A stretch of DNA of 64,000 nucleotides, from contig NZ_BCQT01000016.1 of NCBI RefSeq assembly GCF_001552215.1, positions 121,884-185,883 on the forward strand, given 5' to 3'. The translations under genes and the position numbers were made by a program. Below are positions 25,752 to 34,021 of the stretch, one piece after another (the first letter of the stretch is position 1; every line of letters starts with the position of its first letter). The notes beneath the pieces are model-generated. The model did not search any database. It was not told where the DNA came from and worked only from the letters and a program-made list of their open reading frames with translations. The stretch is from Actinomadura macra NBRC 14102. GTDB lineage: Bacteria > Actinomycetota > Actinomycetes > Streptosporangiales > Streptosporangiaceae.

Positions 25752-25806
25752 GGCCGCACGCTACCGGCCCGGATGGTGAATTGGAATCCCGTTCGGTCGG
25801 TCGGGA

Positions 25807-26037
25807 TCAGACGAGGATGTGGTCGAAGTCACCATCCTTGGCTCCGCCCACGAACGCCTCCACCTCCTCGCGCGTGTAGACGAGGACCGCACCCTCGGGG
25901 TCCCGGGAGTTGCGCACGGCGATCTCCCCGGTGGGGAGTTCGGCCATCTCTACGCAGTTGCCGCTCGGATTGCTCCGTCGGCTCTTCTGCCAGACGAGCC
26001 CGCTACGCCAGACGTCCGACATCTGTTGGCCGTCCAT
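25807..26037 (-). CDS. DUF397 domain protein
   Basis: The 76-residue protein has the DUF397 core: WQKSRRSNPSGNCVEMAELP, IAVRNSRDPEGAVLVY and a C-terminal acidic stretch. These small proteins normally accompany an XRE/DUF5753 regulator and often an RsbW-like ATPase, in developmental regulatory sets such as the whiJ-type loci of Streptomyces. Here the ATPase is divergent, but no XRE gene is adjacent; the nearest is at 40216. TTGAGGGGG precedes ATG 26037. A hairpin and the TGCA array lie upstream. Confidence 0.88.
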   Translation of the reverse strand: MDGQQMSDVWRSGLVWQKSRRSNPSGNCVEMAELPTGEIAVRNSRDPEGAVLVYTREEVEAFVGGAKDGDFDHILV

Positions 26038-26059
26038 CTTTGCCCCCTCAAGGCGTCTC

Positions 26060-26079
26060 GGCCTCCCCCGCGGGAGGCC
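26060..26079 (-). promoter_or_regulatory. Perfect hairpin in the DUF397 leader
   Basis: GGCCTCCC-CCGC-GGGAGGCC is an 8-bp perfect stem with a 4-base loop, 23 bases upstream of the DUF397 start and between the gene and the TGCA array. It may be a leader attenuator or an operator. Confidence 0.4.
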
Positions 26080-26112
26080 GTGATCTCGCCCCACCCCACA
26101 CAATGGTACGAG

Positions 26113-26165
26113 ATGCACGTGCATTCGTTCTTGCATTCGTTCATGCAGACGGTCTTGCATCTGCA
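26113..26165. repeat. Phased array of six TGCA motifs
   Basis: TGCA occurs at 26114, 26120, 26132, 26144, 26156 and 26162, giving spacings 6-12-12-12-6 and mirror symmetry about 26139.5. The left end is a perfect palindrome, ATGCACGTGCAT (26113-26124). Two direct copies of TGCATTCGTTC occur at 26120 and 26132. It lies in the divergent promoter region of the DUF397 and RsbW-like genes and looks like a cooperative multi-site operator. Confidence 0.6.
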
Positions 26166-26230
26166 CGACTTGGGGAGCAAGATAGCGAACCATCGCCGGT
26201 GCACCATCCGCTCGCCTCTGAGGTTTGACA

Positions 26231-26863
26231 ATGACCGTTGACCAGGCAGACGACGTCGCAGCTCCCGCCGCCATGGGGGGGCGGCGACCGCGGCACGCCG
26301 CGGCCGTCCACACGACCTGGCCGGATTCACCCCCGCACGCGCCAGCGCGCACCCACGCCCCTGTGGCGAAGGCCGCGCCCGTGCCCGCGCCCGGGCTCCC
26401 CGGACTCTGGCCCACCCCCCACGAAGGCACGCCCCGAACAGCGCGCCGCGTCCTGCCCGCGGAGATGAGCGCGCCCCGGACGGCGCGCGACTTCGTCCAG
26501 GCCACGCTGCGCGAATGGGCCGTGAGCGGAGACGGCGAGGACGTCGTCATCGCCGTCTCCGAGCTCGTGACCAACGCGCTGCGGCACGGTGTGGAGGGCC
26601 TCCCCCGCCCGCTGCCGCTGGGTCCCATCCAGGTCGTCCTCCTCGGACATCCCCGGCGCCTGGTCGCCGTGGTGACCGACCCGGGGCGCCGCCTACCCGA
26701 GCCGATCGCGCCCGAGCCCGACCGGTACGGCGAGGGCGGCCGCGGCCTGCTCGTCGTCGGCGCCGTCAGCGACACCTGGGGCTGGGCGCGGCTCGCCACC
26801 GGCGGCAAGGCCGTCTGGGCCGCCTTCGACCTGCTGGTCAGCCCTCCAGCGCCGGGTCGGTAA
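26231..26863 (+). CDS. RsbW-like ATP-binding protein (HATPase_c)
   Basis: The protein has about 210 residues. The N-terminal 75 residues are Pro/Ala-rich and disordered. The C-terminal domain has the RsbW-type Bergerat fold with N-box AVSELVTNALRHG, G1-like VTDPGRRLPEPI, and G2-like GEGGRGLLVVGAVSDTWGW ending in GKAVWAAFDL. Proteins of this type in actinomycetes act as anti-sigma factors or partners of DUF397/XRE regulators. ATG 26231 follows TGAGG; TTG 26225 is the alternative. Its 3' end overlaps the convergent otsA gene by 26 bases. Confidence 0.82.
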   Translation: MTVDQADDVAAPAAMGGRRPRHAAAVHTTWPDSPPHAPARTHAPVAKAAPVPAPGLPGLWPTPHEGTPRTARRVLPAEMSAPRTARDFVQATLREWAVSGDGEDVVIAVSELVTNALRHGVEGLPRPLPLGPIQVVLLGHPRRLVAVVTDPGRRLPEPIAPEPDRYGEGGRGLLVVGAVSDTWGWARLATGGKAVWAAFDLLVSPPAPGR

Positions 26864-28265
26864 CCGGAACGGGGTGCGCCGGGTTCTCCAGCTCGCTGAG
26901 GAACTCGCGCGCCCAGCGGTCGACGTCGTGCTCGATGACGCGCCGGCGCATCGACCGCATCCGCCGTGCCTGCTCCGCGGGCTCGGCGTCCAGCGCCGCC
27001 AGGATCGTGCCCTTGAGCCCGTCGATGTCGTAGGGGTTGACCTGGAAGGCCCCTCGCCTCAGCTCGGCGGCGGCGCCGGCGAACTCGCTGAGCACGAGGG
27101 CGCCGCGCATATCGCGGCGGCACGCGACGTACTCCTTGGCGACCAGGTTCATACCGTCCCGCAGCGGGGTGACCACCATCACGTCCGCCGCGAGGTAGAG
27201 CGCGGTCAGCTCGGCGCGATCATACGAGCTGTGCAGGTAGTGGATGACCGGGAACCCGATCTCCCCGTACTCGCCGTTGATCCGTCCGACCTGCTGTTCG
27301 ATGTCCTCCCGGAGCAGCTGGTACTGCTCCACGCGCTCGCGGCTCGGCGTGGCGATCTGCACGAACACGGCCTGACCCGGTTTCAGGTCCCCGTCGCCGA
27401 ACAGCTCACCGAAGGCCTGGAGCCGCTGCGCGATGCCCTTGGTGTAGTCGAGCCGGTCAACGCCTAGCAGGATCGTCGCGTCACCCAGGTCGGAGCGGAT
27501 CTCCTGCACCCGCTCCAGCACGTCCTCGCGCTCGATCAGATCGTTCAGCTCGCTCACGTCCACCGAAATGGGGAAGGCGCGCGCGCGGACGATCCTGTCG
27601 TCCCAGTACACGTCGTGCCTGACGTAGCGGGCCTCCAGGAGCCGCCTGCAGAGGCGGACGAAGTTCGCCGCGGCGCCCGGCAGCTGGAACCCGACCAGGT
27701 CGGCGCCCAGCAGCCCTTCAAGGATCTGACGGCGCCACGGGAGCTGCCAGAACAGCTCCAGCGGCGGGAACGGAATGTGCAGGAAGAATCCGATCCGCAG
27801 GTCGGGGCGCAACTTGCGCAGCATCGCCGGGACGAGCTGGAGCTGGTAGTCCTGCACCCAGACGATCGCGTCCTTCCCGGCGACCTTCGCCGCCGCCTCC
27901 GCGAACCGCTCGTTGACCCGCACGTACGCGTCCCACATCGCCCGGTCGTAGACGGGCGGCGCCACAACGTCGTGGTAGAGCGGCCACAGCGTGGCGTTGG
28001 AGAACCCCTCGTAGTAGAGCTCGACCTCCTCCGCCGACTGCGCGATGGGGACGAGCGCCATGCCGTCTTCCTCGAACGGCTCCAGCTCTTCTCCGGGCGC
28101 ACCGGTCCAGCCGATCCAGGTCCCGTGCCTGCGCCGCATTACGGGGGCTATGGCGCTGACCAGCCCCCCGGGGCTGCGGCGCCACGCCGGCTCCCCGTCC
28201 GCTCCTACGATCCGGTCGACCGGCAGCCTGTTGGCCACCACCAGGAATTCACTACCGCGCGACAC
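26838..28265 (-). CDS. otsA: Alpha,alpha-trehalose-6-phosphate synthase
   Basis: The protein has about 475 residues and is a family 20 glycosyltransferase joining glucose-6-phosphate and UDP/GDP-glucose to trehalose-6-phosphate. Signatures are FLVVANRLPVDR, SPGGLVSAIAPVM, VWVQDYQLQLVP, GFFLHIPFPPLELFWQLPWR, LLGVDRLDYTKGI and TPLRDGMNLVAKEYVACR. GTG 28265 is preferred because GGAGAGG lies upstream and family similarity begins at SEFLVVANR; ATG 28304 is possible. No otsB phosphatase gene is nearby. The product supports osmotic and desiccation tolerance. Confidence 0.92.
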   Translation of the reverse strand: MSRGSEFLVVANRLPVDRIVGADGEPAWRRSPGGLVSAIAPVMRRRHGTWIGWTGAPGEELEPFEEDGMALVPIAQSAEEVELYYEGFSNATLWPLYHDVVAPPVYDRAMWDAYVRVNERFAEAAAKVAGKDAIVWVQDYQLQLVPAMLRKLRPDLRIGFFLHIPFPPLELFWQLPWRRQILEGLLGADLVGFQLPGAAANFVRLCRRLLEARYVRHDVYWDDRIVRARAFPISVDVSELNDLIEREDVLERVQEIRSDLGDATILLGVDRLDYTKGIAQRLQAFGELFGDGDLKPGQAVFVQIATPSRERVEQYQLLREDIEQQVGRINGEYGEIGFPVIHYLHSSYDRAELTALYLAADVMVVTPLRDGMNLVAKEYVACRRDMRGALVLSEFAGAAAELRRGAFQVNPYDIDGLKGTILAALDAEPAEQARRMRSMRRRVIEHDVDRWAREFLSELENPAHPVPVTDPALEG

Positions 28266-28607
28266 CAGCGACCCGCCTCTCCAGGAAAACCTTGGGACCA
28301 CCATGCCCAGAAACGGTCATCGGGAACATCTTGTCACTTCGACGTAAAGACCAGATGTCAGAAAGAACGGATGTCAGGAACTCGGGGTGTCCGCTGCTGG
28401 GGATTGGAGCGGGCCATATCCCTTTCGATGCAGGTGACCGTTGTTTACCGATTTGTCACCTTTAGGGTGATTTGTGGCAGAAAGTTACTTACGTCACACG
28501 ACCCATGCCACACCCTGCCACCTCCCGTGTCATAGCCCCGCGCCGGGGGCCCTGTGGCCGCCGACGCGGGGCGCGGGTCGGGCTGCGACGTCAGGCGTCG
28601 CGCTTGG
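28266..28607. other. Intergenic region upstream of otsA
   Basis: No convincing gene is present in about 340 bases. The region is more AT-rich than its surroundings. It holds an inverted repeat TCACC-TTTAG-GGTGA at 28456-28470 and likely contains the otsA promoter. The right end is GC-rich and follows the doxX stop. Confidence 0.4.
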
Positions 28608-29063
28608 TCAGGCGTTGACCGACTCCCGTGCGTGGGCCCCTTCACGACGGCCGAACAGGAGGGCGTCCACAGAGAACCGGCCGCCGCCCGCGAGGGCGAG
28701 GAGCAGCGCAAGGGCGCCGAGGGCCAGCACCAGCTCGTAGCCGCCCTTGTCGACGAACAGGCCCTTGTCCATGTGGACGTACCAGAACGCGCCCGCCATG
28801 TCGGCGACGAGCAGCAGACCCGCGACGGGGAGGAGGACCCCGGCGATCAGCGCGATGCCGCCGATCAGTTCCACCCAGGTGGAGAACGTGGCGGCCACGC
28901 CCGGCATCGGGATGCCGAGACCGTCGAACATCGCGGTGACGCCGGCGTGCCCGACGTCGTTCAGCTTCTGCCAGCCGTGCGCGATGAAGACCACACCCAG
29001 CGCCAGCCTGCCGATGAGCAGGCCCGCGTCGGGCAGGAGGGGGTATCGGCGCGTAGGAAGCAT
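28608..29063 (-). CDS. DoxX-family membrane protein
   Basis: The 151-residue protein has four hydrophobic helices. The DoxX signature GLLIGRLALGVVFIAHGWQK is near the N-terminus, followed by WVELIGGIALIAGVLLP and a GAFWYVHMDKGLF segment. DoxX proteins associate with membrane redox enzymes or thiol stress systems. It is divergent from a MarR-family gene with a GTTCA-N4-TGAAC palindrome between them, so it is the probable regulatory target. Confidence 0.87.
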   Translation of the reverse strand: MLPTRRYPLLPDAGLLIGRLALGVVFIAHGWQKLNDVGHAGVTAMFDGLGIPMPGVAATFSTWVELIGGIALIAGVLLPVAGLLLVADMAGAFWYVHMDKGLFVDKGGYELVLALGALALLLALAGGGRFSVDALLFGRREGAHARESVNA

Positions 29064-29082
29064 GGACTCTCCTCACTTGAAG

Positions 29083-29096
29083 GTTCAAATATGAAC
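29083..29096. promoter_or_regulatory. Candidate MarR operator in the doxX/marR divergent promoter
   Basis: GTTCA-AATA-TGAAC is a perfect 5-base-arm palindrome 20 bases upstream of the doxX start. A half-site GTTCAAAT repeats at 29118-29125, 35 bp away. The sequence is AT-rich for this genome. Confidence 0.55.
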
Positions 29097-29177
29097 TAAA
29101 GCTACGTCAGTGAGGTAGTTCAAATCCAGACCATCTAGAATCTTTCACCACATCAGACACCAACTAGAATCACCTTC

Positions 29178-29639
29178 ATGACCGATGCGGGTGGGCCCCT
29201 CGACGGACGAGAGCTGCGCACCTGGCTGGCCTTCCTGGCCGCCGGGCACCTGATCGACCACAAGATCGAGCGACAGCTCAAGCGGGACGGCGGGCTGTCG
29301 CATCCCGAGTTCGAAGTCCTGGTGAAGCTGCGGATGGCCGAGGGGAACCGGCTCCGCATGTCCGACCTCGCGCGCCAGGTGATGGTCACCAAGAGCCGGC
29401 TCACCTACCAGGTCACGCAGCTGGAGCGGGCCGGACTCGTCAAGCGCACCGGCTGCAAGTCCGACCGGCGCTCGGTGTGGGCCGAGCTGACCCCGGAGGG
29501 CGCCGCCACGCTGGACCGGGTCCGGCCGGGCCACCGGCGGGTCGTCCGCGAGACGCTGATCGACGTGCTGTCGCCGGAGGAGATCGACCTGCTCGGGGAC
29601 GCGCTGAGCCGTGTGGCCGACCGGCTGCGGAGCCGGTAG
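29178..29639 (+). CDS. MarR-family transcriptional regulator
   Basis: The 153-residue winged-helix protein reads HPEFEVLVKLRMAEGNRLRM, then LARQVMVTKSRLTYQVTQLE (recognition helix) and GLVKRTGCKSDRRSVWAELT (wing). It resembles regulators responding to phenolic or oxidative signals. It is divergent from doxX and followed two bases later by an FAD-oxidase gene, so it probably controls both sides through the palindrome at 29083-29096. Confidence 0.88.
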   Translation: MTDAGGPLDGRELRTWLAFLAAGHLIDHKIERQLKRDGGLSHPEFEVLVKLRMAEGNRLRMSDLARQVMVTKSRLTYQVTQLERAGLVKRTGCKSDRRSVWAELTPEGAATLDRVRPGHRRVVRETLIDVLSPEEIDLLGDALSRVADRLRSR

Positions 29640-29641
29640 AG

Positions 29642-30733
29642 GTGCGCGACTTCGGCGGCATCGTCGAGCGCTCGCCGGTCCGGGTCGTCCGGCCGCGGTC
29701 GCCCGGCGAGGTCGCCGCGGCCGTTCACGAGGCCGCCTCCCAGGGCCTCGCCGCGGTGCCGCGCGGGCTGGGCCACTCGACGTACGGACAGTCGCTGACC
29801 AGCGGCGTCTGCCTCGACATGCGCGGGCTCGCCGGAGTGCACGAGGTCGGCGCCGGCCACGCCGTGGCGGGCGCCGGGACGACCTGGCGCGAGGTGCTGG
29901 ACGCGACCCTGCCGCACGGCCTCGCCCCGCCCGTCCTGACCGACTTCCTGGACGTGACGGTCGGCGGGACGATCTCGGCGGCGGGCGTCGGCGGCTCCTC
30001 GCACCTGCACGGGACACAGGCCGCGAACGTCCTCGCCCTCGATGTCGTGGTGGACGGGGAACCGGTGACGTGCTCCCCCGGCATCCGGCCGGAGCTGTTC
30101 GACGCCGTCCGCGCCGGGCTGGGCGGGCACGGTGTGATCACCGGGGCGACGCTGCGGCTCGTCCCCGTCCCCGATCGGGTCCTGTGCTGCACCATCCCCT
30201 GCCGCGACGCGGCGGACCTGCTGCGCGTCCAGCGCGAGGTACGGGCCGATGATCTCTCCGGGCAGGTCAAGCCGGCCGAGGACGGATGGGTGTTCGAGGC
30301 CAAGGCCACCCTGCACTCGGGTGGCCCGCCGCCCGGGACGGCGGAGACCGAGGAACTGTCCTTCCTGGAGTTCGCCGACCGGCTGCGTCCCGACGTCGAA
30401 GAACTGGTCGCGCTCGGCGAGTGGGCGCGCCCGCACCCGTGGGGGATGGTCTTCCTGCCCGCGTCCCGGGCCGCCGACGTCATCGGATCCACGCTCGCGT
30501 CCATGACGGCCACCGACCTCGGCCTCAGCGGCGTCATCCTGGTCAAGGCGCTGCGCGTGGGGCACGTCCCGATGCTCGCCGCCCCCGCCGATCCCGTGCT
30601 GTTCAGCGTCCTGCGGACGGCCTCGCCCGACTCCGCGCCCCTCGGGACGATGCTCGCCGCCAACCGTGCCCTGCTCACCCGCGCCGAGACCGTCGGCGGC
30701 ACCCGCTACGCCGTGGACTCCGTCCCGCGATGA
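29642..30733 (+). CDS. FAD-binding (PCMH-type) oxidoreductase
   Basis: The 363-residue protein has an N-terminal FAD-binding domain: VRPRSPGEVAAAVHEAASQG, PRGLGHSTYGQSLTSGVCLD and TVGGTISAAGVGGSSHLHGT, the last with the phosphate-binding glycine loop. The layout is like cytokinin dehydrogenase/oxidase-type flavoproteins, where a covalent His in the GHS motif can anchor FAD; GHST is present. GTG 29642 is two bases after the marR stop, with GGTAGAG as the binding site. It is somewhat shorter than typical relatives at the C-terminus. The substrate is unknown. Confidence 0.8.
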   Translation: MRDFGGIVERSPVRVVRPRSPGEVAAAVHEAASQGLAAVPRGLGHSTYGQSLTSGVCLDMRGLAGVHEVGAGHAVAGAGTTWREVLDATLPHGLAPPVLTDFLDVTVGGTISAAGVGGSSHLHGTQAANVLALDVVVDGEPVTCSPGIRPELFDAVRAGLGGHGVITGATLRLVPVPDRVLCCTIPCRDAADLLRVQREVRADDLSGQVKPAEDGWVFEAKATLHSGGPPPGTAETEELSFLEFADRLRPDVEELVALGEWARPHPWGMVFLPASRAADVIGSTLASMTATDLGLSGVILVKALRVGHVPMLAAPADPVLFSVLRTASPDSAPLGTMLAANRALLTRAETVGGTRYAVDSVPR

Positions 30734-30789
30734 ATCTCCGGCGCGACGACGGTCCGCCCGGAAAAGATCTCCACAGAAGGACGGACGAG

Positions 30790-31576
30790 ATGGGTGCAGT
30801 GACCTCGGCGGACGGGACGGCCATCGCCTTCAATCGGCTGGGCGAGGGCCCGCCGGTCGTCGTCGTGGGCGGCGCGACCTGCGACCGGCAGCTCATGCGG
30901 CCGCTGTCCGACGCGCCGGCCACGCGCTTCCAGGTCACCAACTACGACCGGCGCGGGCGGGGCGGAAGCGGCGACATCCTCCCGTACTCGGTGGAGCGCG
31001 AGATCGAGGACATCGCCGCCCTCATCGACGCGGCCGGGGGCCGGGCGCACGTCTAGGGGCACTCCTCGGGCGCGATCCTTGCACTGCGCGCCGCGGCGGC
31101 GGGTCTGCCGATCGACCGGCTCGTCCTGCACGACCCGCCCTTCAACCCCGGCGGCGACGAGCAGGCCCGCTGGGACTCGCGGGGCCTCGCCAAGGAGATC
31201 GACACGCTGCTCACAGACGGGCGGCGCGCCGATGCGTTGGAGCTGTTCCTGTCCAGCGCGGGCCTGCCACCGCAGTGGATCGCCGAGGTGCGCGTGGACC
31301 CGGCGGATGCTGGCGCTCGCGCACACCATCGCCTACGACCTCGCGGTCACCGGCGCGCACGAGCGAGGCGGCACGATCCCGCTGGAGCCGGCGGAGGCCG
31401 TAAGGCCGTCCACGCTCGTGCTCGTCGGCGGGGCGACTCCCGACTGGATGCTCAGCGCGACGCGTCAGGTCGCGGACGCCCTGCCGGCCGGCCGGTACGA
31501 GGCGCTCGACGCTCAGACGCACATCGTGCCGCCCGAGGTGCTGCGGCCCGTTCTCTGCCAGTTCCTCCCAGCGTGA
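30790..31576 (+). pseudogene. Interrupted alpha/beta hydrolase gene (in-frame TAG plus frameshift)
   Basis: From ATG 30790 the frame encodes a typical short alpha/beta hydrolase (SADGTAIAFNRLGEGPPVVV, then YDRRGRGGSGD) up to GGRAHV. Translation then meets TAG at 31054-31056, exactly where relatives have Tyr or similar before the nucleophile elbow. The same frame continues GHSSGAILALRAAAAGLPID to PQWIAEVR. Near 31285-31305 it must shift by one base to continue as MLALAHTIAYDLAV to the end (VLVGGATPDW, then HIVPPEVL with the catalytic His). Two lesions indicate a recent pseudogene. A single-base change would turn TAC/TAT into the stop. Confidence 0.85.
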
Positions 31577-31606
31577 CGGGATCGGTGGACCGGTCGTCCG
31601 GCGAGA

Positions 31607-32122
31607 TCACTGGGCGAGGGCGATGACCTGTGCGCCGGGGAGGGTGGTGAGGGCCTTGCCGGGGACGAGCAGCTTCGACGCGCGCAGGCCGCTGCCGATG
31701 ACCACGTGGGGTGCGGCGGCGACGGTCTCGTCCACCAGGATCGGCCAGCCGCCGGGCAGGCCGATCGGGGTGATGCCGCCGTACTCCATGCCGGTCAGCG
31801 TGGTCGCCTCCGCCATCGGCGCGAACGACGCCTTGCGGGCGCCCAGATGCCTGCGCACGACGCCGTTGACGTCGGCGCGGTCGGTGGCGAGGACCATGCA
31901 CGCCGCGTAGGTGACCTCGCCGCCGCGCTTGGCGGCGACGACGACGCAGTTGGCGCTGGCGTCCAGAGGCACGTCGTAGTGTTCGCAGAACGCGGCGGTG
32001 TCGGCCAGCGCGGGGTCGATCGCGGCGACCTCGCCGCCGATGGACCGGGCGGCGGCGGCCACCGGGCCCGCGAGCAGGTCCGGGCGGTCGCCCGCCGGTG
32101 TCCAGTCGAGTGTGCCGACCAT
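31607..32122 (-). CDS. YbaK/EbsC-family aminoacyl-tRNA deacylase
   Basis: The 171-residue protein has the prolyl-tRNA editing (YbaK) domain. Visible features are CVVVAAKRGGEVTYAACMVL with the conserved Lys, VRRHLGARKASFAPMAEATT, and TGMEYGGITPIGLPGGWPIL. Such proteins hydrolyse mischarged tRNAs such as Cys-tRNA(Pro) in trans. ATG 32122 follows GAGGGAGAGG, and upstream sequence in the frame is not family-like. It is convergent with the broken hydrolase gene and separate from the downstream two-component genes. Confidence 0.87.
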   Translation of the reverse strand: MVGTLDWTPAGDRPDLLAGPVAAAARSIGGEVAAIDPALADTAAFCEHYDVPLDASANCVVVAAKRGGEVTYAACMVLATDRADVNGVVRRHLGARKASFAPMAEATTLTGMEYGGITPIGLPGGWPILVDETVAAAPHVVIGSGLRASKLLVPGKALTTLPGAQVIALAQ

Positions 32123-32177
32123 GCCTCTCCCTCGTTCGGCGTCATGCCACCCACGAAATCCCACCCTGCCACGAGCA

Positions 32178-32822
32178 TCAGGAACCCAGGTACCGCAGGA
32201 CCGCGAGGACGCGGCGGCTGTAGCCGGCGGCGTGCGACAGGTCCAGCTTGTCGAAGATCGCATTGACGTGCTTCTCCACCGCGCTCTGCGAGATGTGCAG
32301 GTGCGCGGCGACCGAGGCGTTGGTGTGGCCCTGCGCCATATGGTCCAGGACGTCCCGCTCGCGCGGGGTGAGACGGCTCAGCGGATCCATGTGCGTGCTG
32401 CGGACCAGGAGCTGCCGCACCACCTCCGGGTCGAACGCGGCACCGCCCGCGCCGACCCGCCCGAGCGCGTCCAGGAACTCGTCGACCTGCGCGACACGGT
32501 CCTTCAGCAGGTAGCCGACGCCGGTGGTGTCGGCGGTGATCAGCTCGGTGGCGTAGCGCTTCTCCACGTACTGGGACAGGACGAGCACGCCGACCCCGGG
32601 CCAGCGGCGGCGGATCTCCAGCGCGGCCCGCAGCCCCTCGTCGGTGTGGGTCGGCGGCATCCGGACGTCCACCACCACGACGTCGGGCGGGCCCGCGGCG
32701 ACCGCCGCGATGAGCGCATCACCGTCACCGACCGCCGCGTCCACCGTGTGGCCCTCCTCGGCCAGCAGTCGCACCAGGCCCTCGCGCAGCAGCGTCGAGT
32801 CCTCGGCCAGCATCACCCGCAT
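32178..32822 (-). CDS. NarL/FixJ-type response regulator
   Basis: The protein has 214 residues. The receiver domain has acidic residues at AEDS, phospho-acceptor Asp52 in VVVVDVRMPP, and Lys in GYLLKDR. The C-terminal LuxR helix-turn-helix is LTPRERDVLDHMAQGHTNAS, then SQSAVEKHVNAIFDKLDL. It overlaps the 3' end of the histidine kinase gene by 10 bases, so the pair is cotranslated. Targets are unknown; the DedA gene upstream in the operon may belong to the same response. Confidence 0.9.
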   Translation of the reverse strand: MRVMLAEDSTLLREGLVRLLAEEGHTVDAAVGDGDALIAAVAAGPPDVVVVDVRMPPTHTDEGLRAALEIRRRWPGVGVLVLSQYVEKRYATELITADTTGVGYLLKDRVAQVDEFLDALGRVGAGGAAFDPEVVRQLLVRSTHMDPLSRLTPRERDVLDHMAQGHTNASVAAHLHISQSAVEKHVNAIFDKLDLSHAAGYSRRVLAVLRYLGS

Positions 32823-34021
32823 GGCAGGTCCGCGCTGATCACGGTGGGGCCGCCGGGCGGGCTGTCCAGGCCGAACGTCCCGTCCAGCGCGGCGACCCGG
32901 CGGGCGAGCCCGGCCAGGCCACCGCCGAACGGGTCCGCACCGCCGGTCCCGTCGTCCTCGATGCGCACGCCGATCATTGTGCCGCGCGCCGCGACCCGGA
33001 CGTGGACGTGCCGTGCGCCCGAGTGCTTGGCGGCATTCGTGACGGCCTCGCAGATCACGAAATAGGCGGCCGTCTCGACCGCGTGCGGCGGGCGGCTCGG
33101 AACGTCGTAGGCGATCGTCACCGGCACCGGGGACCGCTCGGCGACCGTCTCCAGCGCCGCCCGCAGCCCCTCCCCGTCGAGCGCCGCCGGGTAGACGCGC
33201 CAGGTGACCTCCCGCAGGTCCTCCAACGCATGCCTCGACTCCTCGTGCGCCTGCCGGAGCAGTTCGGCCGACCGTTCCGGGTCGCCCGCGCGGCGGGCCC
33301 GGCCGATCAGCATCCCGAGCGCGACGAGCCGCTGCTGCACGCCGTCGTGCAGGTCGCGCTCGATGCGGCGGCGCTCGTCGTCCACCGCGTCCACCACCTG
33401 CGCGCGGGTGAGCGACAGCTGCGTGATGCGGCGCTCGTACTCCTCCAGTGGGCTCGGGCCGAGGCACCGCCTGGCCACCGTCCGCTCCAACGCGACGACC
33501 CCGACCAGCCCCTGGACGGCGACAAACAGCAGCACCAGGCCGAACACCGCCGTGTAGACGACGATCAGGGGACTCGGCGGAATGCCGTCCAGGTACTCGC
33601 CCGTCACCCACCAGCTCCACGCCAGCATCGTCCCGGCCACCATGCCGTAGGTGATCAGCAGCAGGATCACCCCGCCGAGCAGCCCGACCGGGACCCGCAG
33701 GACGAGGTAGGCCAGCGCCCGCAGCGGGCCGTCCGCGGCCGTCTGCTCCTCGCCCAGGAAGACCGCGAGCCTGCGCCGCTCCAACTCGGTCAGCCGGCGC
33801 GCGCCGTGGGCGACGACCTTCGGCACCGCGCGGCGGCCCCGCGAGAACGCCAGCGCGTACGCCAACACCAGCGCCGCCACAGCGAGGAGCACCATCTCCA
33901 TTCCCGCGGTCACCGCGCCAAGGGCGAGCCCTGCCACCGCACGAAGAGCGGCTCCGGCCACGGCGCGGGCACCGCGGCGCCGGGCAGGGCCCGTGGCCAG
34001 GTCGTCAGAAGGTGCGATCAC
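32813..34021 (-). CDS. Sensor histidine kinase (HisKA_3, NarL-partner type)
   Basis: The protein has 402 residues. The N-terminal half has several hydrophobic segments (about 42-60, 105-137 and 150-178) with no large extracellular domain, suggesting membrane-stress sensing. The dimerisation box DDERRRIERDLHDGVQQRL carries His225. The HATPase has CEAVTNAAKHSGA (N-box) and GGLAGLARRVAALDG (G2-like). It overlaps the dedA 3' end by 17 bases and its regulator gene by 10, so dedA-kinase-regulator form a coupled operon on the minus strand. Confidence 0.9.
   Translation of the reverse strand: MIAPSDDLATGPARRRGARAVAGAALRAVAGLALGAVTAGMEMVLLAVAALVLAYALAFSRGRRAVPKVVAHGARRLTELERRRLAVFLGEEQTAADGPLRALAYLVLRVPVGLLGGVILLLITYGMVAGTMLAWSWWVTGEYLDGIPPSPLIVVYTAVFGLVLLFVAVQGLVGVVALERTVARRCLGPSPLEEYERRITQLSLTRAQVVDAVDDERRRIERDLHDGVQQRLVALGMLIGRARRAGDPERSAELLRQAHEESRHALEDLREVTWRVYPAALDGEGLRAALETVAERSPVPVTIAYDVPSRPPHAVETAAYFVICEAVTNAAKHSGARHVHVRVAARGTMIGVRIEDDGTGGADPFGGGLAGLARRVAALDGTFGLDSPPGGPTVISADLPCG

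Noticed and set aside
26113..26165. The TGCA array as a CRISPR
   Set aside because: Units are only 4-11 bases with no 20-40-base spacers and no cas genes.
31054..31056. TAG as a recoded (pyrrolysine) codon
   Set aside because: A second lesion, a frameshift, occurs downstream, and no pyrrolysine genes are visible; a pseudogene is simpler.
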